NCBI RefSeq assembly: GCF_022201045.2
Contig: NC_068557.1
Span: 5,766,001 to 5,830,000, forward strand
Length of the DNA stretch: 64,000 nt
Direction of reading: 5' to 3'
DNA from: Citrus sinensis
Taxonomy: Eukaryota > Streptophyta > Magnoliopsida > Sapindales > Rutaceae
Shown here: positions 1-11,177 of the stretch, in pieces
How the letters are laid out: each line of letters begins with the position of its first letter
Position numbering within the stretch: the first letter of the stretch is position 1
Made by a program: the position numbers and the translations under genes
The notes under the pieces: model-generated
The model's input: only the letters and a program-made list of their open reading frames with translations
What the model was told of the DNA's origin: nothing
Databases searched by the model: none

Positions 1-1370
1 TTGGTGGTGAAATGCAAGTTACGCAACCCAAGAGGGGGGGTGAATTGGATTTTTAAAAAATATGCAATATAATTCGCACAACAAATTAATCTAACACCTT
101 AATGGAATAGAAAATAATAAATTCAAACAAGCATAAAAATAAAATAGTAAGGGAAGAGAAAAACAAACACACGGATTTTTACGTGGTTCGGCAATCCCCG
201 CTTACGTCTATGCCTCCAAGCCAACCAAGCTCGAGGATTTCACTATCCAAGCCTCCCAAGGCTTCAAGTTCTTACAATTGACTTCCAATGTGTCAATGAA
301 CCTTTACAATCAAGAGATTATCTCCCCAATCTCTTTACCCCACACTTATACACTCACAATTTGATAAGTAATGAAAATTACAACAAAAACTCTCTTTAAG
401 AGTGGATATGCAAATAATAGCTCAACAATCATTCAATCAATGATGATTTGCGTTTTAGAAGCTCAATATATGTTGTATGATCTTATATTTACTTGCATTA
501 GTTCATAGAATGAAGTTTGAGTTGAGTTTTTATAGTTAAAGTCCGAAAACTAGCAGTTATAGCCAAATTTCCGTGCCCAAGCGGTTAGCCGCTTGATTTA
601 TCCGGCTAGCTACTCAGGAACAGTGATTTTACTGTTATTTTTTAAATTTGCTACAGTCACACTGTTCATTAAAATTACATTTTGGCCCAAAACGTTTTAT
701 AATTATATTATGACCTAAAACATCATAAAACTTTACAAATAGGTCCAATTTTAGAATTTCCTAAGAACAGTTGACTTTCCAAAACTTTCTGAAATTATGA
801 TATGGCCCCAAAGATATTATTATTTTGCAAAAAGGTCTTTTTCAACATAATACTCATATTTTTTAAAGTTCTCAAAATCTTTCACTTTAGTCCAAAATAG
901 TCATAAATTATTGTATGGCCCAAAACATTTCAAATGTTTGTAAAAACGTCCAACTCCGAAATTTAATAATAATATTTATTAAAATCAAAGATTTCAAAAC
1001 TTTGCATTTAAGTGCAAATTACTCAAAACCACAAGGTACTTTATCTTATAAAAATAAAACCTTTTAGTTTATAAAAAGTAATTAATTAAATTAATCTCTT
1101 GAGCTTCTCAAATGCTAAATCATGCATCAATTAAATCATACCGGCTTTACAAGAATTTATCGCACTAATTTATTCGTTGAGCTCTAAACTTTATTCTTGA
1201 TTTCGCCGTTTGTCCATTGAGTGTCTTGAGCTTGATTTCACTTGATTCACTTGCATAAATATTACCCTTAAAAAACTAGTGAAAATGTGAAATACAATAT
1301 CTATTAAATCACTTAATACATATGTTTGTAATCATCCAAATTACATTATGAGTAACCCTTTAGGCTAACA
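1..1370. repeat. Dispersed repeat, probably an LTR-retroelement fragment
   Basis: AT-rich, non-coding sequence cut off by the window edge. It contains the phrase TTTTTACGTGGTTCGG (around 176-191) near its left side, which I associate with a high-copy plant retroelement family. The right limit is set where the sequence ends in CTAACA at about 1370, before a G-run and coding-like DNA. I cannot see the partner LTR or a target duplication, so the class is inferred and the boundaries are approximate. Confidence 0.4.
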
Positions 1371-1394
1371 GGGGGGTCGGGAAGTTGTACGGAA

Positions 1395-1915
1395 ATCATA
1401 TAGGATCCAATAGTATCTTATCGTAAAGGTCGGCCACCTTCTCAAAGAAAGCAAAAGTAATTTTAAAAGCCAAAACATAAATCGAACAATACTTCATTGA
1501 GTACAACTGTAGAGGTAATTCTATTGCATTTATTTTTAATTAATTCAATACAAATTAATTTCATATAAATTGAATAAAATTTAAATGTTTCTTGCTTACT
1601 TTCATAGCACTCGGAGGCACACGATTCATCTTCTCAGGCGGCTCCTGCAATCCCAACACAATCAGGAAATATGGCTATGGTAAATTTTTTTTTTTATATA
1701 CATGTTGTTAGTGTTGTTTTATTGTCATTTGTTTATTAATTTAATGGACATTTTTTTTAACAACCACTCACACAACATGCTTTTTTCCCCCCTTACTATC
1801 AACCTTGGATAAATTATGGAGGAGTTCCTCATGTAAACTTCCAACAATTTCTACAACAAGATTTCGAGGATACCAATCGGACGGAATTTTCAGCAAATGA
1901 TCCCAACACATGATT
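1395..1915 (+). pseudogene. Relic of the C-terminus of a FAR1/MULE-like transposase-derived protein
   Basis: Around 1404-1450 one frame reads DPIVSYRKGRPPSQRKQK and then hits stops. The KGRPP(S/T)xR signature is typical of the C-terminal region of plant FAR1/MULE-derived proteins. Two further exon-like blocks follow on the same strand: one starting near 1610 after a CATAG acceptor-like site and ending ATGGCTATG before GTAAAT (about 1680), and one near 1780-1915 rich in Q, N and F that ends in TGA. In-frame stops and no visible upstream catalytic domain suggest a broken gene truncated on its 5' side by the neighbouring repeat. It could also be the 3' part of a gene outside the window. Confidence 0.35.
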
Positions 1916-2417
1916 AAAACTAGCTTGTGTTTTGATGTATTATTTTGCTCCACAGAAGGCTGAAATTTTAATTGGTGCCAAAACTAAGGATGGCTGTATG
2001 ATTTTGATCACATTTTGTTTATATTTTTACTTACAGTTGTGCTGGACAAAGACTCATTTATTCTACACCATTTTAAATTGACCATTTTTCTTCTTTTGCT
2101 CTATTTCAGTATTAGTTGAAAAGACCATGAAAGCATGAATAAATGAAGCAAAAATGTGATTTTTTTTTTTTTTTGCTTTCTTGAATATCACGATTTCAAG
2201 TATGAAGATTTTGCCATGCAAGAATGTTATGTTCAAATGCCACATGTACATTATGTCAATAAATTTTTTAGCTAGTTCCAAAATAAACAAGTGAAAACAC
2301 GAAGGAAATTTTTTGGAAATTCACAAAACTAGAAATCGTCATGGGATAAAGAAACAATTGACATCAACTAATCAATTAATCAATTGCAAATTAATACATA
2401 GTACAAAATAATACAAC

Positions 2418-2765
2418 TTAAAAATAACACTTGAATAGATAACATATCACAACAATTACAAGTATTTTAATGTAATCATATTTTGGTGTCTGTCTCCTTC
2501 GAAGTTCATCATCATACAATAATTTGAATTTAACGGACAAACACTCAATCTCTAATGCTAACTTTCTAACCTCCTCCACTAACAAATCAATTTTCTCTTC
2601 GCTTGGTTTACGATCTTCAGCCCATTGAAAATTATTACATCTTTTACAAAGCCAAAATTTACGATTTGGATTCTTTGTTGTATGTGACATTAATAACTCC
2701 ATGTAATTACCGCATCTGTTACATAGTTGCTGTGAGTTTCGAATTTCACTTGTGCTAATTGACAT
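2418..2765 (-). CDS. Small GRF-type zinc-finger membrane-anchored protein
   Basis: The product is about 115 aa, starting at the ATG at 2763-2765; an upstream in-frame extension is unlikely to be used. Residues 15-51 form a GRF-type zinc finger: C15-x2-C18, a T-x2-NPNRKF block typical of the family, C40-x2-C43 and an aromatic FQWAE end. Residues about 56-90 are charged and heptad-like, suggesting a short coiled coil. The last 18 residues are a hydrophobic segment (YIKILVIVVICYLFKCYF), a likely tail anchor. GRF fingers bind single-stranded nucleic acid in larger proteins such as APE2 and TOP3A; the function of these short plant versions is unclear. They are often multi-copy and may be carried by repeats. 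No intron is needed. Confidence 0.65.
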   Translation of the reverse strand: MSISTSEIRNSQQLCNRCGNYMELLMSHTTKNPNRKFWLCKRCNNFQWAEDRKPSEEKIDLLVEEVRKLALEIECLSVKFKLLYDDELRRRQTPKYDYIKILVIVVICYLFKCYF

Positions 2766-2834
2766 TGTGGTTAATTGATTTCCGAAACTACGAAACAGAA
2801 AAAAAAATCGAAAATAAATCAGAACATACAACAA

Positions 2835-3925
2835 TTCCAGTACCAGTTACACACAAACAAAACAGAAACTAAATTCCCAAGGTGTCAAAGTGTCCAATTC
2901 CCAGGGTTGGAGGAAAATAAAACAGAAATATGAGAAAAGCTCTCTCGAGATTGGTTGCTCATGTTGCTAAACAAGCATGGTATCTGTTGCCCATAATGAT
3001 TGATGTACTGAAGCAATATTCGTCCATTCAAATATAACTACATCAAATTCCTACAATAATAATAAACTATCATCAAATTTTCAATTCCTTGCTTCCACCA
3101 TTTATTTAGCATTTTAATCAAACTCAAAAAAGCCAATCAATTCAAGAATACATCCAAATATTCTATCAAATGTAATATAAACTTGTAGGCACTCTGTGCA
3201 TGTTCTCCTTCAGTCTTCCAAATCAAAGCTAACTTCAAGTTATGACAAATGCTAATATACATCCAGCTATATGTATCTTCCTTATTTTAATCAGATTTAA
3301 TCGAGATTCAAAGCTAATCAATCAAGCTAATTAATATCTCATAAAAATTTAACAATTTACCAAATGAATAGAGAGCCAAGGTTCAACAATAACTGAAGAA
3401 ACAAGTAGGTAACTGCAGCAGAGCATTCAAAACCACATCCTGCAAAATAAACTCAAAACTCAATACTCAAACAAGAAAATAAAAACACGCTACAAAACTC
3501 AAACAAGCAGCCTTTTAACATATGCATGAACAAAATCAATTCTTTGACGGAACCTACAACAGAAAAACTAAAGATCCTGCAGCTAAATTCCTTCAAGGAA
3601 AAAAGATTTCAAAGCTAGTTCAAAAACATATCAATCTAAACATTTTTAACTAGTAAAAAATTATTAAAAAATAGAAGAAGCAAGAGTAAGTCAAACAAAA
3701 AATCTGTCCAATTTAATTTTTGTAATTTAGAAATCTTATAGCAATCACACCCACAGTATCTGACTCGATAACTAATTCAATTAACCAAAAATAATTAAAT
3801 AAATAAAGCTACCGCTACCACAAGAAGCCAGCATAAAAACCACCTATCATATGATGATACATGCATCAAACACAATAACGAAAATTGAATGAGAGCAAGA
3901 GAACGGACCATCAAACAAGAGTTGA
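2835..3925. other. Intergenic, no gene recognised
   Basis: AT-rich DNA upstream of the minus-strand GRF gene. It may hold that gene's promoter and 5' UTR. No open frame, RNA gene or transposon ends were recognised. Confidence 0.4.
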
Positions 3926-3930
3926 GGGAA

Positions 3931-3947
3931 GGGGGGGGGGGGGGGGG
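3931..3947. repeat. Poly-G run of 17
   Basis: An uninterrupted run of 17 G on the plus strand (poly-C on the minus strand). Such runs are prone to length error in assemblies. Confidence 0.9.
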
Positions 3948-4179
3948 AAAGAGATTGAATTAAGACGCAAGTGGCGTGGTTGAGTGGATTTGAAACCAAA
4001 AATGGAATGAAATCATTTAAGTGCAGATCTGAATGACTTAACAAACGAATCTACTTGAAGAAAAAAGAGAAAGAAAGATAGTGAATTTAACAGAGAAAAG
4101 AAAGAGAAATGACCTGCTTTACAAAGACAGAAGCACACGCAACACCTTACCAACGGTGTTAAAAACCAAGGAAAGAATT

Positions 4180-4390
4180 TGCCTGAAGAAAATCGGAGCC
4201 CGAAGAGAGCCGTGGTCTGAAGAAAATCGAAGCCGTGGTCCCGTTCATGTTTAGCTTTTCGGGGCTAAGTGGAAAAGGGAAGGTCTGAAGAAAATTGGAG
4301 CCGTGGTGCTGTCCGTGGTGCTGTTCGTGTTTACCTTGCTTTACGGGGCTAACTGGAAAAGGGAAAGTGAAAGTAAGGAAGTGGAAAGTG
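4180..4390. repeat. Degenerate tandem repeat, about 60-110 bp units
   Basis: The phrases GAAGAAAAT(C/T)GGAGCC, GCCGTGGT, CGGGGCTAA and GGAAAAGGGAA recur in the same order two to three times. The open frames on both strands here arise from the repeat and its higher GC, and show no family resemblance. Confidence 0.6.
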
Positions 4391-5624
4391 AAAGCAAAAT
4401 GAAGCAACACGTGTGGAGGGGGAAAACCAAATGGTGCGTTTTGATTTTGGGGCACAGATTCGGGGAGCAAATTCGGGATAAATAGCTTTTTCCTTTAGAT
4501 AATTAGAACCGCTTCGATTCAATCCTTAATTCAAGTTTTTTTTTTTTATAACACAAAAAGCTTTTCAAAATATTTTGATCTCAAAGGGAATATAAATTTA
4601 AAAAAGAAAAGGTGGTGAATTAGCACAACTATTTATTTTTTTAATTTATTCAAGTATAATATCAAAAATAATTTTATTTATTACCTCTCTCTTCGCTACT
4701 TGTATAAAACAAAGCAAATCTATTTAATCATACAAATAATGATTATTAGATCAGACAATATGATTATTGTATCTGCTCAAAAAAAAAAATTATTATTATC
4801 ATATCTATAATGTTGTATGTATCCAATCGTTAAATTGTTGCATAAATTATTGTCACCATGATGCATCTCCAATTACATTTACATGCTGCAGTATGTAGAC
4901 AATGTTATATTTTAAATTTCGACTTACATGACCACGGCTGTACTGTATCATCACGAAAACACAAGCTATGACATGCTTAATTGAGCTCTTCCCCAGGCAA
5001 ATTATGGTTATGCTTAGAATTGTTTCATAAACATTTATAAAATATTTTTTAAAACTTAAATTAATTTCTTTTTTTAATAGTGCGAAAGACATCCAAATAT
5101 TTCATCAGCATAAAAAATTATATTTTTTAAACTTTTGTTAATTTGAAAATTCTATTTTACTTTCTTGTTTCTTCACTTATAATCAGAAAATTGAATAACC
5201 TTACTCCTCTTCCCATATAAATCCTATCAGTTTCCTTCTCATTGAAGAATTATTTTCCTTTATATAACATAACAAACTTTGAAATATTACTTAAATCTGA
5301 TAGAACTAATATCAATAAAATGTTCATTAATTTCAGTAATATAACTTTACCAAATTAAAAATATTACTCTGATAAATAATTAAATTCGTTCAAATTTCAG
5401 AGATGTACAAATTTTGAGAATTTAAATCGCTACATACAAATTCGTCGTGACATATGAATGTTAATCATAGCATACAAGAAAATTATTACTACATGTGACA
5501 AATCCTGAAAAAAAAAATATTGCTGGATCAATCGGATAATTAATTTGTATACAAGTCGCCAATTCTTTCCATTCTCTAGAATTAATTTCTTACATACTAA
5601 AAGAAATTCTAAAATACACACACA

Positions 5625-5652
5625 TATGTATGTATGTATGTATGTATGTATA
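5625..5652. repeat. (TATG)n microsatellite
   Basis: About six to seven copies of a TATG/TGTA tetranucleotide. Confidence 0.85.
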
Positions 5653-7795
5653 TAAAAGAAATTGTTCGATGAAACACAAAATAAAAAATACTTTGGATTA
5701 TTTTTTGGTTTGACCAAAATGTTCATAACCAGTTTCTCCAACTCAGGCGACTTTGCCTCCAGCAGGCTTGCGATCGCAGATTGGTCATACACCCCTCAAG
5801 AAAATTTGAGACAAGTTTTGGGCTCCTAAGCTTGGAAAATGGAGAAGGCAAATCTTTGTAATTCTAAAGATGCACATCAGGAGAAAAGAAGCTAAACGAC
5901 GTATCAAAACATAATCACAATATGTAAATAAATCATACAAATTCAAAACTGGGAAATAAGAGTATCAGCTAATTGTTCATTGAATAGCAAAGAACTGTCT
6001 TTTAAAAAAATCCTTTTGTATGGAGAATAAAGATTAAGTGCTCAGCTGAGTTCATGCTATGCTAGGCGTTGAATTCATAGTCAGAATGTGAGCGTGCTCA
6101 GTACTCAAATTCTTGCTATTGATTCATATTGCGCAGTACTACAGTAAAAAAATCAATCAAGTACTGAATCCTTGCCCGAATATATACCATATATATGCAA
6201 ACATTGTTCACAATTAAAATATGGGTATTTATCAAACATATTATCTATGCCATTTCAAAATTTAAGTACACAAGTATAGTAATTAGGAAACCTAAAGTAA
6301 GCTTCTGAGCATGACCTAGTTGTTCAAATGCCGTCTTTTAACAAGTCGCGATGCTTTTCAATTCCCATTGCCGCAATGATAATAACGGACCGTAAAACTA
6401 AGATTAGCTTCCACTAGAGATAACACATCAATAAATTAACTTGTGTCTTCCTCCTTTATTCCAAACAATAGGACCCAACACTTCCACCATTTATCACTGG
6501 CTCTTTCAGATGCGGACGCTTAACAATGATCTTGTTAAGCTCACAGCAGTACTGCAATTTCAGGGACTACCTGAGTAAAATATGATCGATGATGTCATCA
6601 GTTAATAAGGCGAAGCCAATAAACAAAACCTTGAGTTGGCAGAAATCCAACGAAAGTTGTAACGATTAATTTTTCAATTTTAGAACCAGTGTATTGTGCT
6701 CGGATTTTGTACACGATGGAGGCAAATTCAGCAAGGCGCTTGATATCGCAGCAGCCGAAGTTGAGGCAAAGAACTGCCTTCCAAACGAGACGCCACCGTT
6801 TCGGTTAAAAACGAGAGGATGTCTTGGATGATTGGATCAGGTAACTCGCATTTGCATGTCTGTTAGAAGATAAAACATTTGCACGTCTTCTGATAGAGAA
6901 GCTGCTGCTTCATAATATAATAAAATAATAAAATAAATCATTAATATAAAATCCTACCGCGAAAACTGGTAGGATTTAACGAATGATTAGGATTTTATCA
7001 TTTGGGTCCTCAATGATTGTACAAATTAAGGAACTTGCTGTCACATCATGACGCTTGCATACAGCGAACATATGGATGTTACAAATAAGATAATTGTATA
7101 TTTAATTGGTGCATGTTTTCTAATAGCTTATTTACTAGCAGAAATTATTTATTTAATTTTATAATTTTATAATTTTTATTATTGTTTGGTTGTATTTTGA
7201 ATATAATTTTTGGGTATTAAATAACTCATTTTATCTCTTATTAGTAAAATCTCAAATTTTAAAATTTTAGGAGTAGAGATTGCATAATTTTTTTTAAAAG
7301 AGTTGAATTATCCAAAATATTCTTTATTATCGTTTATTTATTTCATAATCTCATTTCATTCATTTCATAATATAACTTTAAAAAAAACTTATCTTTTACA
7401 GTAATATTATAATTTTTACTAAATGCTCTCATTGACAATTAAACAATTAAAATATTTTTAGTAAAAACTCTACTTCTAAAGATATACTAGTAAAAATTTT
7501 ATTTGGATAAGCTTTAACTAGTTGAAAAGTTATATACTAAAGAGAGCTTAAATGCCTGTAAGTTGTTAACTTCTTAAATAGTTAATTTTTTTTATTAATT
7601 AGTTCATGTAACAATTAATTTTTTTATTTTTTATTAATTAATTCATCTATCAATTAAAGTTCGAATTCAGAACTTTGAGGTCTGAGGACACTCTTATTCA
7701 CTTGAGATAGATCTTGGCTTCAAAAATTTAAATGTGTTATGTAGGACTTGAACCTAACACTTCATATTTTTACCATTAAACTTGGTTATTTTTAG
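5653..7795. other. Intergenic with isolated coding-like islands
   Basis: No complete gene found. A stop-free island at about 6680-6825 (plus strand) lies between acceptor-like TTTTAG and donor-like CAG/GTAACT signals. Another short island lies on the minus strand at about 5695-5800. Neither matches a family I recognise. The remainder is AT-rich. Confidence 0.35.
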
Positions 7796-8575
7796 TGATA
7801 TGCCCAAAAGGCCAATCAAATGGTATTTTCTTTTAGAGAATTATTGTATTTGATTAGCATTTTGATATTTATAAAATGGCAAAATCATCACCATTCAAAA
7901 ATTAATTTAATGAATATAGTCCAAGAAATAAAATAGTTAAGGAGCACATTCTCAAGTTTGTCAAGAATATGAAACATGTATCCTTTGTACTATATTTCTA
8001 AAATAGTTCTAAGTGGTGGATTTATGATTAGACGTAAAAAATTCCTATAAACATTAATATGTGTTATGACTCGTTTATGGTAGGTGATACTAAAATAGAT
8101 GGTGAGTTATATATCATTGACATGAGATGTCAAGTCAAACACATAAGTACTTGTTGCAAGAACAAGTTTATTAAACTTGGATGGTTGTAAAATATTGTTA
8201 GATGTCACTCATGACTTGTAGAAATCTTAGGATCATTATTGCTAATGGATATTAGCAATGCATCTTAAGATCATTAGAAAAGTTTTAATTGATGACTAAA
8301 GAGTTCAATATCTTTTAATGAATAAACAGTTATCATTAATATAGTTCTATTACCTTATAACAAAAAACCTAAAAGATCACACACCTAATAGAAATGAAAA
8401 ATGAGTTAATAGAAAATGAGAAGTTAAATTTCCTAATTTTAGGAAAATCGATATCTATGTTATAATTCAGTAAAGCCCATTTTTGTAGTAGTGAATATAA
8501 GGTGTTTAAAGAGATTTCATTTAAAGTTTAGGGTTTCCGTACTTGTAAAGGACAATTAATAATAATAATAATAAC

Positions 8576-8624
<49 letters not shown>

Positions 8625-8681
8625 CAAGATTTCCTACAAGCAGTTGGATTCGTGGGATCGATTTCAAACTTTTAATTTGCA
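7796..8681 (+). repeat. Possible degenerate copia-type solo LTR
   Basis: Begins TGATATGCCCAAAAGG, which resembles the 5' end of LTRs in Tork/Angela-like copia elements as I recall them. It holds AT-rich promoter-like DNA and a leader-like segment with TTTAGGGTTTCCG near 8528, followed by a trinucleotide repeat. No coding domains or clear target duplication were seen, so both ends are uncertain. Confidence 0.3.
8556..8623. repeat. (AAT)n/(TTA)n microsatellite
   Basis: About six AAT units followed by about sixteen TTA units, forming an inverted pair of trinucleotide repeats. Confidence 0.9.
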
Positions 8682-9163
8682 CGCATTAGAATATTATTGA
8701 TTAAACAAGTGCAAATTAAAGTTAATTTGGGTAAATTTATTGACCAATCAAATTACAATTTATGTCTTAAATGTTGTATGCGTGTCATTTATTAAGTGGT
8801 TGATAAATTTTGGTAAATCTTAATTTATGTTTAATTTCTTTCTATTTTAGTTAACTATTACCTTAGTTAGTTTAAACTCTTGACATACTAAGACAAAATA
8901 AATTATTAAATGAATCTTATCTTGATATATATACGAACATATGAAAATTTGAAAATAGTTTAATTGTATTGGACTAAATGCCGATACGTTGTTAATTTTT
9001 TTAACGGCTGAATTATAATTTGGTTGAAGGCATGATTATTTGAGGCAAAATGTTATTAACCGATGTTTTTTTGGTTGGGTGAAGAGGAGGGTGCACGGTC
9101 CATGGAAAGGAATTCGTTTGGAGCTGAGTATGACTATTGTCATATTTAATTAGCATGCATATA

Positions 9164-9169
<6 letters not shown>

Positions 9170-9231
<62 letters not shown>
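9170..9231. repeat. (TA)n microsatellite
   Basis: About 31 TA units. The minus-strand open frame across it (poly Ile-Tyr) is a by-product of the repeat. Confidence 0.95.
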
Positions 9232-9233
<2 letters not shown>

Positions 9234-9494
9234 TCATGAAATCACATGGACAGATTATCAACTAAAGAACATTAGAATTGTTTCGAAAATAATAATAATA
9301 ATATTTTATTATTGAATCAAAATTGATGATGAACAAAAGAGATTCGTTCTACCGATCAAAATTGATCGATCTAATAAATTAAACCTATATATTATATGTC
9401 AATTAACCAACAAGAAGTTGGACATTTATTATATCAAGTACCAAAAGAGATGATGGACGCATGCATGACGCTAACAAAGGCTTCATTCATTCAG

Positions 9495-9773
9495 TTAATG
9501 ATGGGAAGGCAGTGGTGGCAGTGAAGGTAGCCAATGATGGGGGATCGCCCACGGGAATGGACATGGCCATCGGTGTGGTGCTGGAAGAGGAGGGGGTACC
9601 CAGCCTGGAGATGGTAACGGAGGCAGTCCCCTGAAACGAGGCCAGAACAATCCGAAGAACTCTTGTTTTGCAGCAGCATTAGCTTCAGCATGGCTTGTTA
9701 AAACTCTAGCTGATGCTTGTGTTATAGAAATTGTAAGAACAACAATCAATGTTGCAAATAATAATCTCTTCAT
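9495..9773 (-). CDS. Small secreted proline-rich protein
   Basis: The product is 92 aa from the ATG at 9771-9773. The first 22 residues or so (MKRLLFATLIVVLTISITQA) are a clear signal peptide. A short spacer follows (residues 24-42, with AEANAAAKQEFF), then a Pro/Trp/Leu/His-rich tail from residue 44 with repeated PPLP, WPRF, WPCPFPW and HHWLP groups. A TATA-like stretch lies near 9857-9868, about 90 bp upstream on this strand. The layout fits small apoplastic or cell-wall proline-rich proteins. It lacks the SPPPP repeats of extensins and the six cysteines of defensins (only one cysteine in the tail). No specific function can be assigned; a secreted peptide precursor is possible. Confidence 0.65.
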   Translation of the reverse strand: MKRLLFATLIVVLTISITQASARVLTSHAEANAAAKQEFFGLFWPRFRGLPPLPSPGWVPPPLPAPHRWPCPFPWAIPHHWLPSLPPLPSHH

Positions 9774-9999
9774 TGTGTGATGATCATATTCAAGAAAGAG
9801 CTTGCTTGACAAGTCTCAAGTTTGATATTGTACTCTGTATGAGAGCTGGTGGGATTATATATATACACATTATAATATCAGATCAAATTCTTGTTACATG
9901 GATAGGGATGATGCTTCAAAAATTTAAAGTTATCAATATAGCCGAAGTTAGCTAGTTAGTTTAATTTCAAAACTCTCTAACCAGGTGTGTGGGGGGCAA

Positions 10000-10694
10000 T
10001 TCAAAAACAATTTTTTTTTTTTTTTGGTATAACTAAGAAAATTCTTTTATCTAGAAATTTAAAATTTTATATTGATATCCTCAATTAGAACTTACAAAAA
10101 TTAAAAGTGAGAATTATCACAACTAAATTTTCAAAATGCTATATAGATCTTTTTTTCTTGATTTTATCCAAGCAAGTATTATTTTCTTTCTCTCTCTTTT
10201 TTTTAAGCCTTAAATTTTGAACTAATTATTAAATTTGTTTTAAATTAAAAAAATATTAAACTTTTTTTCTTGGCACCCCGTTTTTTTTTTTAATTACCAT
10301 CACTTTGCTTATCATGCATGATGACGTTAAGGTCTGTTTCCTTAAAAGATGTTCAAAGTCCTCAAATTACAAACAGAGAGATACCAGTCAATTAACCAAA
10401 TAATTATTCTTTGCCTCCGGTTTTCAATCATTATGTAATAATTATGGATTCGGATGAACTTTCAGAGAATTTGATCTTGAGAAGGAGTTTATGATATCCT
10501 AATGAGTGTGGCTGAGATAGGCGGGGAAACAAAATGAGAGAGAGAGAGAGACATGTAATGATAGTTCTGGCATTTTGATTGGCTTATAGCATAAAAGTAA
10601 TAGTTCTTCTTATATTTGATAAAAGCGGTTTCTCATTGTATAGCAAGTACTCCACTCAATTTTTTTTCCTGTTTTTTACGCATGAAATGGTACG
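10000..10694. other. Intergenic, no gene recognised
   Basis: AT-rich DNA with T-runs and a short (GA)n tract near 10535-10550, leading up to the copia insertion site. Confidence 0.4.
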
Positions 10695-10699
10695 GGTTA

Positions 10700-11160
10700 T
10701 GTTGTGTTTTGGTCAAATAAGAACAAAAATGTAATTATGAAAAGTCATAATGTTTGGTGGGGTCTTTTGGTCCAATCTAATTATAAAAAGTCACAGTACT
10801 TGATGGTGGGGTATTGAAAATCACAATGTTTGGTAGTGGGGTGTCCGTATTAAAAAGTCTATATAAAGACAAGGGAGATGAATTTCAATTATAATCTAAT
10901 TTTTTATAATTCTTGTCCTTGTCAGTTTCCTACAACACCAAAAAAATTTATCAGATATAAAGTATTCATATTTTCCTAGTAAATTTTTCACTTTTATTTG
11001 GTGCAGATTCACATTAAAGATTTGTCATATCCTGAAAGCGACTTGCCAGTAAACCCATAAGTAATCTCTACCGAGAAGGGGCAATTAATGCTTTAAGGAA
11101 AACATATTCGATACGTGTTTTAAGTCTCCATCTACTACTATTATTATTATTGTTTTAACA
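10700..11160 (+). repeat. 5' LTR of the copia element
   Basis: 461 bp, TG...CA ends. Contains a TATA-like TCTATATAAAG near 10858 and matches the 3' LTR closely apart from scattered substitutions and indels. Confidence 0.93.
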
Positions 11161-11177
11161 ATCTTAAAGTTTTAATT

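Noticed and set aside
4159..4485. Open frames on both strands of about 60-103 codons
   Set aside because: Explained by an imperfect tandem repeat; low-complexity Phe/Pro or Lys/Glu content and no family.
7660..7760. Phrase GTAGGACTTGAACCTAACAC as a tRNA T-arm region
   Set aside because: Resembles a tRNA/SINE-like string, but no acceptor stem, anticodon arm or poly-A tail could be placed.
9013..9261. Open frame encoding a run of Ile-Tyr
   Set aside because: Produced by the (TA)n microsatellite.
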